DNA of 64,000 nucleotides, from NCBI RefSeq assembly GCF_000314735.2, contig NZ_KB375270.1, forward strand, positions 3,224,001 to 3,288,000. The letters run 5' to 3'. How positions within the stretch are numbered: position 1 is the stretch's first letter; every line of letters begins with the position of its first letter. Shown here in pieces: positions 43,773-53,562 of the stretch. This DNA comes from Afipia felis ATCC 53690. GTDB taxonomy: Bacteria > Pseudomonadota > Alphaproteobacteria > Rhizobiales > Xanthobacteraceae. Both the position numbers and the translations under genes were made by a program. The notes under the pieces are model-generated. The model saw only the letters and a list, made by a program, of their open reading frames with translations. It was not told the DNA's origin and did no database searches.

Positions 43773-45295
43773 TCACGATCTGAAAGGAGGCGTGCTCGAT
43801 GGCGGCTTCCTGACTTTTGTCGCCTGCTCGAACGCATAGGCGATGCGGATCAGCCGCGCGTCGTCGAACGGGCGCGCCAGGATATCAAGCCCGACCGGAA
43901 CGCCGAGCGGCGCATCAGTATCGGAGGCAGAGAAACCCGCAGGCACCGTCACCGCCGGAAAACCCGTCACACCTGCGAGGATGCCGGTCCGCTCGCTCTG
44001 GTGCGGATCGCCGATCTTGTGAACGAGGCGCTTTTGCAGCGGATAGGCCATCGCATCGAGGTTGTGCGTGGTCATCAGAAGCAGCACACGCTCGCGCAAC
44101 TGCTCGATCCGCGCAAGGCGCGCCAGATATTCTGGCTCGTTCTCCGGCGTCTCAACCGCATCGGCAGCCGCGAGAAAATCTTCCAGCGGCTTGTGGTAGT
44201 GGCCGGAGGCGATCAATTCACGCAAGCTAGCCACGGGCGCGCCGCTGCCGAGCGATTTGAGATAGCCGTTGAATAGCTCCTTGAATTCCCATTTCCACAG
44301 TCGCGCAGGATCGCGTCGGAATCGAGCGCAGGGTCGTCGATTTCGATGATGCTCGCGCCTGCACGGCGAAACGTATCGCGCGCGCCAGCCATCACGGCGT
44401 TGACCTCGGCGTGGATCTCCTCCTTGCCGAAGAAGTTCGTGAGCACGCCAATCCGTACGCCGCGCAGGCCGTCGGCATCAAGATGGTCGGTGAAGCTGTG
44501 CGGGATGTGATTGATACTGCGCGCGGTAACAGGATCGTCGGGATCGAAACCCGCCATCACGTCGAGCATAATCGCGGCATCTTCTACGGAACGTGTAATC
44601 GTGCCGGCGACATCCTGCGTGTGCGACACCGGGATCACGCCGGCCCGGCTGACGAGGCCCCTGGTCGAACGGAAGCCGACGAGGCTGTTGGCGGAAGCGG
44701 GCGAGCGGATCGAGTTCATCGTGTCGGTCGCGAGCCCAACGGTCGCGAAATTCGCCGCCACCGCAGCGCCGGTGCCACCGCTGGAACCGCCGGGCGTGCG
44801 GGTGAGATCGTAAGGATTTTTGGTCTGGCCGCCGAGCGAGGAGATGGTGATACCAGCTAGCGCCCATTCGTGCATGTTGGTCTTGGCGAGGATGATCGCG
44901 CCAGCTTCGCGCAGTTTGCGCGTTACCGTGCTCTCGATTGGCGGCACCACGTCCTTGAACAACACATTGCCGCCGCTCGTCGGCATGTCGGTGGTATTGT
45001 AGTTGTCCTTCACTGCAACTGGAATGCCGTGCAGCGGCCCCGTTAGCTCGCCGGTTTTTGCGAATTGCGCGTCGAGACGTGCCGCGATTTCGCGCGCTTG
45101 CGGGTTGACCGCGAGAATGGTGGCGAGCGCGGGACCGTTTCTGTCATACGCCGCGATGCGGGCGAGATAGGCATCGACGATGGCGATGCATGTCGTTCGT
45201 CCGCTCAGGATTGCTTCGTGCAATGACGCGATCGAGGCTTCGTCGATGGCGCACGGTACAGCAGGATGCGATGGCATGGTGCCCTCGGAAGGCAT
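43773..45295 (-). pseudogene. Amidase-family (AS family) hydrolase, frameshifted
   Basis: Two minus-strand frames together encode one amidase. The first (from 45295) has GPLHGIPVAVKDNYNTTDMP with the catalytic Lys, TPGGSSGGTGAAVA with the cis-Ser, and TDTMNSIRSPASANSLVGFR with the nucleophilic Ser in a DTMNS context in place of DTGGS. It loses frame at about 44295-44300 after ALDSDAILRD. The second frame continues WEFKELFNGYLKSLGSGAP and runs to the stop at 43773 with TGFPAVTVPAGFS and PVGLDILARPFDDARLI. One added base near CTGTGG rejoins them to about 507 residues, a normal amidase length. The gene is either inactivated or carries a sequencing error. Confidence 0.82.
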
Positions 45296-45301
45296 GAGCG
45301 G

Positions 45302-45739
45302 CTAGTGTGCCGGATCGAAGTCCGGTGGTGCAAGCTCGAAGCCTGAAAATTCGAAGCCCGGCGCGACGGTGCAGCCGACCAGTGTCCACGCGCCGAGGCA
45401 TTGTGCTGCCTGCCAGGCGTGCGGCGGCACGATCGCCTGGGGAATTTCGCCTGCCGCGAGCTCGCCGCCGAGCGTGATGTCGCGTCGTGCACCGTCCTCG
45501 ACGATGCTCAGGATCAGTGGATCGCCCGCGTAATAGTGCCAGGTCTCGACCGCATCGACACGATGCCAGTGCGAACGCTCGTTCGCCGCGAGCAGGAAAT
45601 AGATCGCTGTCGAGCGTGCGCGGCCGTCGTCATCGGTTTGTGTGTCGCGAAAGGTCTCGCGGAAATGGCCGCCTTCGGGATGCGGGGCCAGACCGAGGCG
45701 GACAATCACCTCCGCCGCCGTGAGCCGCTCGTTGCCCAT
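45302..45739 (-). CDS. Cupin-fold DUF985 protein
   Basis: A 145-residue cupin_5 (DUF985) protein: LGLAPHPEGGHFRETFRDTQ, STAIYFLLAANERSHWHRVD, AVETWHYYAGDPLILSI and VPPHAWQAAQCLGAWTLVGC, AVAPGFEFSGFELA-like end. Histidines in SHWHRVD and TWHYY form a probable metal site. Its enzymatic role is unknown; family members are related to RmlC-like proteins. Its ATG overlaps the gloB stop by one base (TGATG), so the pair is translationally coupled. Confidence 0.87.
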   Translation of the reverse strand: MGNERLTAAEVIVRLGLAPHPEGGHFRETFRDTQTDDDGRARSTAIYFLLAANERSHWHRVDAVETWHYYAGDPLILSIVEDGARRDITLGGELAAGEIPQAIVPPHAWQAAQCLGAWTLVGCTVAPGFEFSGFELAPPDFDPAH

Positions 45740-46506
45740 CAGGCGCGGTTCTTCCGCTCGCGGATTTCTCCGAACACGTCCGCCGGTGTCTTGCCGCTCT
45801 TGTTGAGGGCGGCGGCGACGGCAGGCACGTCGGCGCGTAGAAACACATTGGCTTCCTTCTCGTCTCGCATCAGCGAGGGAATGGTGAGCTTGCCCTCGGC
45901 GCGTAGCTTCGTCACGTCCTCCGCGCGCTTCTTCAGCGCCGGATTGTTAGGCTCGATGCCGAGCGCGAATTTGATGTTGGAGGCGGTGTATTCGTGGCCA
46001 CAATAGACGCGGGTGTCGTTCGGCAGCGCGCGTAGCTTCAACAGCGAGTCCCACATCATCGGATAGGTGCCTTCGATGACGCGACCGCAGCCGATCGAGA
46101 AAATCACGTCGGCGCAGAACAGTGCATGGTCGGCGTCGAACATGTAGCTGATGTGGTCGAGCGTGTGGCCGGGAGTCTCGAACACGCGCGCGGTCAGATT
46201 GCCAACCTTCACGGTGTCGCCTTCCCTGACGTGAACGTCGAGCCCGTCGATATGCACGCCTTTCTCATAAGGGCCGACGACGCGGCATTTGTACTTGGCC
46301 TTCAGCTCCGCGATGCCGTCGGTGTGATCGGCGTGGTGATGGGTGATGAGGAGGTCCGTGAGCGTCCAGCCCTCGCGCTCCAGCGCGGCGATGATCGGCT
46401 TGGCGTCCGGAGCGTCGATAGCGGCGGTCGCCTTGGTCGAGGGATCGTGAATGAGATAGCCGATATTGTCGCTCAGGCAGGGAAAGACGCGAATTTCAGC
46501 AGCCAT
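45739..46506 (-). CDS. gloB: Hydroxyacylglutathione hydrolase (glyoxalase II)
   Basis: A 255-residue glyoxalase II, hydrolysing S-D-lactoylglutathione to lactate and glutathione in methylglyoxal detoxification. The metal-binding motif is LITHHHADHTDGIAELK; further ligands lie in FETPGHTLDHISYMF and LFCADVIFSIGCGR and CGHEYTASNIKFAL, and the C-terminal helical domain is present (EPNNPALKKRAEDVTKLRAE). The ATG at MAAEIRVFPCLSDN is chosen over one 13 codons upstream. It is divergent from a methyltransferase gene, a pairing common in related genomes. Confidence 0.93.
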   Translation of the reverse strand: MAAEIRVFPCLSDNIGYLIHDPSTKATAAIDAPDAKPIIAALEREGWTLTDLLITHHHADHTDGIAELKAKYKCRVVGPYEKGVHIDGLDVHVREGDTVKVGNLTARVFETPGHTLDHISYMFDADHALFCADVIFSIGCGRVIEGTYPMMWDSLLKLRALPNDTRVYCGHEYTASNIKFALGIEPNNPALKKRAEDVTKLRAEGKLTIPSLMRDEKEANVFLRADVPAVAAALNKSGKTPADVFGEIRERKNRA

Positions 46507-46616
46507 GATCACTCCGGGCTTTTCGAGAATGGCGGTGTTTAGCATGTCGCAGGGAAGGGGTTAACCCGCATTCGCAGCAGACTTATGCAAGCGCGGGCGG
46601 CGTGGTAAGGAACTGT

Positions 46617-47354
46617 ATGACCATCGACGTCATCGATCTTCGCGGGTTCTATTCGCAGCGCGTCGGCGCGGTGGCGCGGCGTCTCATCAGCCACGGCGTC
46701 ATGCGGCACTGGCCGGATACGCAGGGCCAGCGGTTGCTCGGCCTCGGCTATCCGACACCTTACCTCGGACTGTTTCGTGAAAGCTGCGAGCGCTGCTTCG
46801 CGTTCATGCCGGCCGCGCAGGGTGTATTGAAATGGCCGACGGCAAGGCCGACGCTGTCTACGCTGGTCGATGAATTTTCGCTGCCGTTGGCAGATGCGGC
46901 GGTCGATCGCATCCTGCTCGTGCATGCGCTGGAGATGTCCGACGATCCTGACAGTCTCATGCGCGAGGTGTGGCGGGTGCTCGCGCCCTCGGGACGGATC
47001 ATGGTGGTGCTCCCCAATCGTCGTGGCGTCTGGGCGCGAACCGACAGCACGCCGTTCGGCCATGGCCAGCCTTATTCGCGAAGCCAGGTCACGCAATTGT
47101 TGCGGCGGACTTGGTTCACGCCGATTGCATGGAGCGAAGCTCTGTTCGTTCCGCCGATCGACAGCGGCTGGATGCTGCGCTCGGCGATGGCATGGGAAAA
47201 AATCGGTGCAGCGCTGTCGTCGCCGTTTCCTGGCGTGCTGCTCGTCGAGGCGACGAAGCAGGTCTATCGCGGTATTCCCGCCAAGCGCGAGCGAACACGA
47301 CTTATCCCGGCGCTGGAGCCTGCGCTTGTACCGCGGCCGCTGCGTCGGGAATGA
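46617..47354 (+). CDS. SAM-dependent methyltransferase (class I)
   Basis: A 245-residue protein with a methyltransferase_11-like core: RLLGLGYPTPYLGLFRESCE in place of the usual glycine-rich loop, SLPLADAAVDRILLVHALEM, SDDPDSLMREVWRVLAPSGR and IMVVLPNRRGVWAR. The ATG at MTIDVIDLRGFY has TAAGGA 7 bases upstream. It is found divergent from gloB in this lineage; its substrate is unknown. Confidence 0.82.
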   Translation: MTIDVIDLRGFYSQRVGAVARRLISHGVMRHWPDTQGQRLLGLGYPTPYLGLFRESCERCFAFMPAAQGVLKWPTARPTLSTLVDEFSLPLADAAVDRILLVHALEMSDDPDSLMREVWRVLAPSGRIMVVLPNRRGVWARTDSTPFGHGQPYSRSQVTQLLRRTWFTPIAWSEALFVPPIDSGWMLRSAMAWEKIGAALSSPFPGVLLVEATKQVYRGIPAKRERTRLIPALEPALVPRPLRRE

Positions 47355-47375
47355 TGCCGATCGTTTAAACCGAAA

Positions 47376-48065
47376 TTACTCGCTGGCGAGATCGCCGTTT
47401 TCCTGCGGCATCGCGGCCTGTGCTTCGGGTCGCGGACCGCGCGGACGACGGCGGCGATGGGCGAAGCGTTCGCCCTGTGGCGGCGCGCCGGTGGCATTGG
47501 ACTCGAGGCCCGCTGCAGGCTGTGCACCGCCGGTGATGAATGAGGGCAAGCCTGCTGCGCCGGTCTCGGGCTGCGCCTGCGGCTGGCGGTTCTCGCGTGG
47601 CTCGCGATATTCACGCGGCTGCGGTTGTTCGCGCGGCTGCGGATAGGGCTGCTGCTCGCGCGGCGTGAACTGCTGGGGCTGCGGGGCGAAGCCCGGCTCC
47701 GCGCCGAAGTTCGAATAGCTGTCTTCCTCGCCGGCTTCCTCGCCGAGGTCGTTGTCCATGCGCGGCTGTTGCTGCTGCTGGGGCTGGTTCTGCCGGAGCT
47801 GTTCCTGCGCGGCTGCGATCAGGCGGAAATAGTGTTCGGCGTGCTGGTAGTAGTTTTCCGCCGCGACCGGGTCGCCCGAGGAGCGGGCGTCGCGCGCGAG
47901 TTGAACGTATTTCTCGGCGATATGGGATGCGGTACCGCGGATCTTGATGTCAGGACCGTTGGATTCGAACACCCGGGTCATCGGGTTCTGGCTACGGCGG
48001 TTGTTGTTATGGTTGTTATTGTTGCGACCGCGCATACGCTTGTTGTTGTTCTGACCGTTCCTCAT
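47376..48065 (-). CDS. DUF4167 domain-containing protein
   Basis: A 229-residue protein. The conserved DUF4167 segment is N-terminal: an Asn/Arg-rich start with RMRGRNNNNHNNNRRSQNPM, then TRVFESNGPDIKIRGTASHI and AEKYVQLARDARSSGDPVAA, ENYYQHAEHYFRLIAAAQEQ. The remainder is Gln/Pro/Arg-rich and probably disordered, ending with a basic RRRRPRGPRPE patch. The basic N-terminus and disorder suggest RNA binding, but the function is unknown. It lies downstream of prfA-prmC in the same direction, a typical arrangement in Rhizobiales. The ATG at MRNGQNNN is chosen because the domain starts there. Confidence 0.87.
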   Translation of the reverse strand: MRNGQNNNKRMRGRNNNNHNNNRRSQNPMTRVFESNGPDIKIRGTASHIAEKYVQLARDARSSGDPVAAENYYQHAEHYFRLIAAAQEQLRQNQPQQQQQPRMDNDLGEEAGEEDSYSNFGAEPGFAPQPQQFTPREQQPYPQPREQPQPREYREPRENRQPQAQPETGAAGLPSFITGGAQPAAGLESNATGAPPQGERFAHRRRRPRGPRPEAQAAMPQENGDLASE

Positions 48066-48090
48066 GTCGTGCCTTTTACCGATCCCTGAT

Positions 48091-48120
48091 GGTGTTGATC
48101 GAAGTGGTGTTGATCGAAAT
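48091..48120. repeat. 15-base tandem repeat upstream of the DUF4167 gene
   Basis: Two adjacent copies of GGTGTTGATCGAAGT, the second ending AAT, lie 25 bases before the DUF4167 start codon. They could affect its promoter or leader. The rest of the 410-base space 48066-48475 between prmC and this gene shows no gene. Confidence 0.6.
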
Positions 48121-48475
48121 GGAGTAGTTCCGCGCCCAATCCGGACTCGCGCAGCACACAGCGTCTGCAAGCCATGACGCACCGCCATGGCGGGTTGACC
48201 TCAATTCCTGCCCGGAAGGTGGAGCGGGCAGTTGCCGATGTCATGGTTGAATGTTCAAGCCTAAACAGCTTTCATTTGCTGGAAGCGGGCAGCGCGGCTC
48301 TATCGTCCTTCGCGCCCAAACCATTCCGCTTTCGGAACCCCTGTTCGGTGGTCCTCTTTCCCGAGGACGCCGCCCTTCCATCCGCTGCGCGGAACCGGAG
48401 GGCCAACCGATCTATTCGGAACCTAATCTCTCTCGGGGCAATCGCCAAGTGATTTTTTTGTGGCAGGAAACCCTT

Positions 48476-49354
48476 TTAAATGAAGGGTTTCCTTCCTACG
48501 ACGGCCCTCGGAATCCCGTTCAGGTCGGGTTTTGCCGGGACATCCGGACCAAGCCCTGCTGCGGTCAGCAGGCGGGCCACATCGCGCTCCTGGCCCTGTC
48601 CAATTTCAAAGACGATAACGCCGCCGGGCGCCAGAAGTTCGAGGGCGGCGGGCGCGATCACGCGATAGGCATCGAGCCCGTCGGCACCGCCGTCGAGCGC
48701 CAGGCGCGGATCGTGCGCGCGTACCTCGATGGAGAGATCGTTAATGTCGCGCGATGGAATGTAGGGCGGGTTCGAGACGATCAGATCGAACGGGCCGTGT
48801 AAGGTGTCGGCGTAATTGCATTCGACGAAGCTTGCTCGTTCGTCCAGGCCGAGCACGGCAGCGTTATGCGCGGCGGTGCTTAGCGCGTCGGGGTTAATGT
48901 CGGTGCCGATGCCGTGCGCATTCGACAGTTCGGACAGCAGCGCGAGCAGGATCGCGCCGGAGCCGGTGCCGATGTCGGCGATGCGAAGCGCGTCGTTAGC
49001 TCGTCCTTCCCGCTTGAGGATATCCAGCGCCGCCTCGACAATCGTTTCGGTGTCGGGGCGCGGTACCAGCGTCGCCGGGGACAGCGCAAAGGACAGGCCC
49101 CAGAATTCCTTGTGGCCGAGGATGCGCGCGACGGGCTCGCCGTCGATCCGCCGCCGGGTGACGGATTCAAGCGCTGCCGCCTCGTCTGCAGTGAGCGTGC
49201 GCGCAGAGGCGGCGATCAAGCGGGTGAGGTCAAGCCGCAAAACCTCGCCGAGTAGCAGCCGCGCATCGAGTTCGGGCGATTCTATTCCTGCAACTTCGAG
49301 GCGCGCGCGAATCTCGCGCCGCGCCTGATCGAGGCTGAGACCGTTGAGGCTCAC
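48476..49354 (-). CDS. prmC: Peptide chain release factor N5-glutamine methyltransferase
   Basis: A 292-residue PrmC (HemK). It methylates the Gln of the GGQ motif in release factors RF1 and RF2. The N-terminal helical domain is followed by [18 protein letters not shown] (SAM binding) and the catalytic [14 protein letters not shown] (NPPY). The start is a GTG that overlaps the prfA stop (GTGA), so prmC is translated together with its substrate gene. Confidence 0.94.
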   Translation of the reverse strand: MSLNGLSLDQARREIRARLEVAGIESPELDARLLLGEVLRLDLTRLIAASARTLTADEAAALESVTRRRIDGEPVARILGHKEFWGLSFALSPATLVPRPDTETIVEAALDILKREGRANDALRIADIGTGSGAILLALLSELSNAHGIGTDINPDALSTAAHNAAVLGLDERASFVECNYADTLHGPFDLIVSNPPYIPSRDINDLSIEVRAHDPRLALDGGADGLDAYRVIAPAALELLAPGGVIVFEIGQGQERDVARLLTAAGLGPDVPAKPDLNGIPRAVVGRKPFI

Positions 49355-50427
49355 GCGGAATTCTCGGCGGCCAGAAGTGCGGCCTGATGCTCGGTCGTGA
49401 GCGCGTCGACCAGTTCGCCCAGTGCTTCGCCCGCGATCACCTGCGGCAGTTTGTAGAGAGTGAGATTGATGCGGTGGTCGGTGACACGGCCCTGCGGAAA
49501 ATTATAGGTGCGGATGCGCTCGGAGCGATCGCCGGAGCCGACCTGTCCGCGCCGGTCGGCGGAGCGCTCGGATGCGGCGCGCTGGCGTTCGGCGTCGAGT
49601 ACGCGCGAGCGCAAGATGTTCATCGCGGACGCGCGGTTTTTATGTTGCGAGCGGCTGTCCTGCATGTTGACGACGATGCCGGTCGGAATGTGCGTGATAC
49701 GGATGGCGGATTCGGTCTTGTTGACGTGCTGTCCGCCCGCACCTTGCGCGCGCATGGTCTCGATGCGCAGATCCGTGTCCTTGATATCGATGTCGATATC
49801 CTCGGCCTCCGGCAGCACCGCGACTGTCGCGGCGGAGGTGTGGATGCGGCCGGATGCCTCGGTGTCCGGTACGCGCTGCACACGATGCACGCCGGATTCG
49901 AATTTGAGTTTTGCGAATGCGCCGCGCCCCTGCACCTCGGCGACGATTTCCTTGTAGCCGCCCATCGTGCCTTCGCTCGCGGAGATCACCTCCACCTTCC
50001 AGCCTTGCAGCGTGGCGAAGCGCTCATACATCCGAAACAGGTCGCCCGCGAACAGCGAAGCCTCGTCGCCACCGGTGCCGGCGCGGACTTCCAGCATCAC
50101 GTTGCGCTCGTCCATTGCGTCCTTCGGCAGCAGCGCGATGCGGATATGCTGTTCCAGTTCGGTCTGCCGTTCGAGCAGAGCCGGGCGTTCGCTTTCCGCC
50201 ATCGCCCGCATGTCGGCGTCGGTCGCGGGATCGGCGATCATGGATTCGAGGTCGGCAAGCTCGGAAGCACCGGCGCGGTAGGCTTTCACCGCATCGACTA
50301 CCGGAGTGATCTCGGCCAGTTCGCGGGTCGCGCGCACGTAGGTGTCGGCGCTGACCTGCCCCATCAGCTCCGCTTCGAGAGTGGCATGGCGGGCAAGCAG
50401 AATATCGAGTTTGGCGTTGGGCAGCAT
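49351..50427 (-). CDS. prfA: Peptide chain release factor 1
   Basis: A 358-residue RF1 that reads stop codons UAA and UAG. The stop-codon-reading tripeptide region is [16 protein letters not shown] (P-x-T), and the catalytic GGQ lies in [17 protein letters not shown]. It is followed directly by prmC and preceded 51 bases upstream by ptsP in the same direction. Start at [14 protein letters not shown]. Confidence 0.96.
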   Translation of the reverse strand: MLPNAKLDILLARHATLEAELMGQVSADTYVRATRELAEITPVVDAVKAYRAGASELADLESMIADPATDADMRAMAESERPALLERQTELEQHIRIALLPKDAMDERNVMLEVRAGTGGDEASLFAGDLFRMYERFATLQGWKVEVISASEGTMGGYKEIVAEVQGRGAFAKLKFESGVHRVQRVPDTEASGRIHTSAATVAVLPEAEDIDIDIKDTDLRIETMRAQGAGGQHVNKTESAIRITHIPTGIVVNMQDSRSQHKNRASAMNILRSRVLDAERQRAASERSADRRGQVGSGDRSERIRTYNFPQGRVTDHRINLTLYKLPQVIAGEALGELVDALTTEHQAALLAAENSA

Positions 50428-50478
50428 AAGGGTCGTCTCACGAAGCAGCGGGAAGGGCGCAGGCGGGCGTGAGCTTCG

Positions 50479-52788
50479 CTACAACGGCAGGCCTTCCGCT
50501 TCGGCGAATGCCATCAGCTTTTCGCGTATCGGAACGCGGTCGTAAGGCGTGTCGAGCCATTTCTCCATCTCGGCTTCGATCTTCGCGGCGTCGAGTTCGA
50601 GGATCAGCGCTTTCACCGGGCCGTGGGCCGTGGCGTTCACCGACATCGAACGGTAGCCGAGCGCGATCAGCGCCAGCGCGCCGAGCGGCTGCGAGGCCAT
50701 CTCGCCGCACAGTGACACGGATTTCCCGGCTTCCTTGCCCTTGCGCGCGATGTGGCGCAGCGCCCGCAGGATCGGCGCCGACATGGTGTCGAAGCGGTCG
50801 GTGACGCGCGCGTTGCCGCGGTCCACCGCGTACAGGAATTGGAAAAGATCGTTGGAGCCGACCGAGACAAAATCGACGCGTTCGAACAGATCGTCGAGCT
50901 GATAGAGCAATGCCGGGACTTCGATCATGGTGCCGACATCGATGCGCTCGGGCAGCGTATGGCCGTGCTGCCGCAGATAGGTCAGTTCGCGCTCAACCAT
51001 GGTCTTGGCCTGATCGAATTCGCGCACCACGGTGACCATCGGAAACATGATGCGCAGCGCACGGCCCGCAGCAGCGCGCAGCAACGCGCGAATCTGGCCG
51101 CGCAACAGGCCGGGACGATCAAGGCCGAGCCGGATCGCACGCCAGCCCAGCGCTGGGTTCTCCTCGACGATCGTATCCATATAAGGCAGCGCTTTGTCGC
51201 CGCCGATGTCGAGCGTGCGGAATGTCACCGGCTTGTCGCCTGCGGCATCCAGCACGGTGCGATACAGCGAAAGCTGCTCGCTGGTGCGCGGCAGGCTGGT
51301 GGAGACCATGAACTGCAGCTCGGTGCGGAACAGGCCGATGCCAGCCGCGCCCGCATCCTCGATATGCGGCAGGTCGATGATGAGGCCCGCATTGAGCATC
51401 AGTTCGATCGACTGGCCATCTTTTGTCCTGCATGGCTTGTCGCGCAGCTCGCGATACTGCTCCTGCCGCCTTGCGCGGAAGCGCACGCGCTCAGCATAGG
51501 CGGACTGGATTTCCTGCGAGGGCCGCACATAGATCGAGCCGGACGTGCCGTCGACGATGATGGCGTCGCCCGGATCGGCGAGGCCCGGTGCGTTGGCGAC
51601 TTCGCCGATCGCCGGAATGCCGAGCGCGCGCGCCACGATCGAGACGTGCGAGTTTGCGGTGCCTTCCTCGAGCACGAGGCCGCGCAGCCTGTTGCGGTCG
51701 TAATCGAGCAGAGCGGCCGGACCCATCGAGCGCGCGACGAGGATCGCGTTGTCGGGCAATTGTTCGCGCGAGGGGGCATGATCGCGGCCGACGAGCTGGC
51801 GCATCAGGCGGTGACCGAGATCCTCGAGGTCGTGCAGGCGGTCGCGCAAGTAAGGATCGGTCGAACGCAGCATGCGCGCACGGGTGTCGGACTGCACGCG
51901 CTCGACAGCGGCCTCGGCGGTGAGGCCGGTCGCGACCGCTTCGCGCAGGCGATGCTGCCAGCCCTGGTCGTTGGCGAACATGCGGTAGGCTTCGAGCACG
52001 TCGCGATGATCGCCGCCTTCGGCGACGTCGCCCCGCTCCAGCATCCGGTCGAGATCGGCCCGCAATTTGGTGACAGCGCTGTCGAGCCGCTTGATCTCAC
52101 GCGGCACGTCTTCAGCGATATAGTTGGTGATGACGACACGCGGCTCGTGGAGCACGACATGGCCGAGTGCGATGCCTTCCGACAGGATCGAGCCGGACTT
52201 GTGGACCGAGATGCGGGCGGCGGGTTCGGCACCGGGCGGGGCGAGTGAGGACAGTTCGCCCGAGGCGATCATCTCTGCGAGCACCATCGCGGTGGTCTGC
52301 AGCGCCTCGACTTCTTCCTCGACATAGGTGCGTCGCGCGCGGTTCTGCACCACGAGCACGCCGAGCGTGTTGCCCGCGCGCAGAATCGGCACGCCGAGGA
52401 AAGAGTGGTAAATTTCTTCGCCGGTTTCCGGACGGTATGAATAGGCCGGATGGTTCTGGGCATCGGACAGATTGAGCGGCTGGGCTTCGCTTGCGACGAG
52501 GCCGACGAGGCCTTCATGCGCGCTCAGTACGGTCTTGTGCACGGCGTCGGGATTGAGACCCTCGGTGGCGTAGAGTTCGAGGGTATTGTCCACGCGCAGC
52601 ACGTAGGTCGAGCAGACCTCCGCCACCATGTTGGCGGCGATCAGCACCACGATCTTGTCGAGGCGGTCCTGCGCGCTGACCTGTTCGGCCATCACTTCGC
52701 GCAGCCGCCTTAACAAGACGCGGGGGCCTCCCAGCGCGCTGCGCATCCGCTCGTTCCTCGCTTCCGACATGGTTCGGGACGTCACCAT
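50479..52788 (-). CDS. ptsP: Phosphoenolpyruvate-protein phosphotransferase, nitrogen PTS (EI-Ntr)
   Basis: A 769-residue enzyme. A GAF domain (about 25-165) covers DRLDKIVVLIAANMVAEVCS and SFLGVPILRAGNTLGVLVVQ. The phosphohistidine domain follows with GTANSHVSIVARALGIPAIG (active His). The PEP-binding barrel shows GIGLFRTELQFM, MIEVPALLYQLD and LCGEMASQPLGALALIALGY with its catalytic Cys. EI-Ntr passes phosphate from PEP to NPr and then EIIA-Ntr, linking nitrogen state to potassium and carbon-storage control. ATG at MVTSRTMSEARNER is used; Met7 is an alternative and the longer upstream frame is not supported. Confidence 0.93.
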   Translation of the reverse strand: MVTSRTMSEARNERMRSALGGPRVLLRRLREVMAEQVSAQDRLDKIVVLIAANMVAEVCSTYVLRVDNTLELYATEGLNPDAVHKTVLSAHEGLVGLVASEAQPLNLSDAQNHPAYSYRPETGEEIYHSFLGVPILRAGNTLGVLVVQNRARRTYVEEEVEALQTTAMVLAEMIASGELSSLAPPGAEPAARISVHKSGSILSEGIALGHVVLHEPRVVITNYIAEDVPREIKRLDSAVTKLRADLDRMLERGDVAEGGDHRDVLEAYRMFANDQGWQHRLREAVATGLTAEAAVERVQSDTRARMLRSTDPYLRDRLHDLEDLGHRLMRQLVGRDHAPSREQLPDNAILVARSMGPAALLDYDRNRLRGLVLEEGTANSHVSIVARALGIPAIGEVANAPGLADPGDAIIVDGTSGSIYVRPSQEIQSAYAERVRFRARRQEQYRELRDKPCRTKDGQSIELMLNAGLIIDLPHIEDAGAAGIGLFRTELQFMVSTSLPRTSEQLSLYRTVLDAAGDKPVTFRTLDIGGDKALPYMDTIVEENPALGWRAIRLGLDRPGLLRGQIRALLRAAAGRALRIMFPMVTVVREFDQAKTMVERELTYLRQHGHTLPERIDVGTMIEVPALLYQLDDLFERVDFVSVGSNDLFQFLYAVDRGNARVTDRFDTMSAPILRALRHIARKGKEAGKSVSLCGEMASQPLGALALIALGYRSMSVNATAHGPVKALILELDAAKIEAEMEKWLDTPYDRVPIREKLMAFAEAEGLPL

Positions 52789-52864
52789 CCGCCTCTCAAG
52801 GCTATAGCGAATTGGCCCTCCCTTTGCCAAGCAAAAGGCCTGCCAATCCGGCGGTATGGAGGGG

Positions 52865-53545
52865 TTATAAAGGTAACGCCAGCGAGGCGAAGCTGGCCGG
52901 CGGAACAAGGCTGCGCAGGCCGCTCCAGATGATCTGGATGCCGATACAGAACAGCAGGAAGGCCGACAGCCGCATCATGACATTGGTGCCGCGTTCGCCG
53001 AGCACGCTGACGATGTTGCTGGCGAAGCGGTAACAGACGTAGATCGTCGCGGCGACCGCCAGAAGTCCGGCGAGGGCCCCGCCGCCGAGTACGGCGAGCT
53101 GGGTCAGGTCGGTCTCGGAAGCCGGCCGCTGGCTGCCCAGCGTGATCGCGACCGAGATGGAGCCGGGACCGACGGTCAGCGGCATGGTGAGAGGGTAAAA
53201 GGCGTCGACCGTGCTGCGCGGGCCGGGGTGTTCGCGGTCCTCGATGTCGTCGCCCTGCTGCAAAAGTTGCCAGCCGAACGCCGCGACGACGAGGCCGCCG
53301 GCGATGCGCACCACCGGCAGTGTGATGCCGAAGAACACCAGCACATGCGAGCCGATGAACAGCGAGCACAGCAGCAAGATGAAACTGTTGATCGCGACGC
53401 CGCGCGCCAGCGCAGGCAGCCGCGCTTTCGGAATGCGGTTGGTGAGCCGCAGGAAGATCGGCGCGCCGCCGACCGGATTGACCACAGGAAACAGCGCCGC
53501 ATAGACCAGCAGGAACGCATTCACGATCTCTGCGATGTTGTTCAC
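52865..53545 (-). CDS. MarC-family integral membrane protein
   Basis: A 226-residue protein with six hydrophobic helices. VNAFLLVYAALFPVVNPVGG, APIFLRLTNRIP, VRIAGGLVVAAFGWQLLQQG, PLTMPLTVGPGSISVAITLG and RLSAFLLFCIGIQIIWSGLR are typical of MarC/UPF0056. Function is unknown; related proteins have been proposed as transporters. It follows lysC by 17 bases in the same direction. Confidence 0.9.
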   Translation of the reverse strand: MNNIAEIVNAFLLVYAALFPVVNPVGGAPIFLRLTNRIPKARLPALARGVAINSFILLLCSLFIGSHVLVFFGITLPVVRIAGGLVVAAFGWQLLQQGDDIEDREHPGPRSTVDAFYPLTMPLTVGPGSISVAITLGSQRPASETDLTQLAVLGGGALAGLLAVAATIYVCYRFASNIVSVLGERGTNVMMRLSAFLLFCIGIQIIWSGLRSLVPPASFASLALPL

Positions 53546-53562
53546 GCGGCGGATGCCTTATG

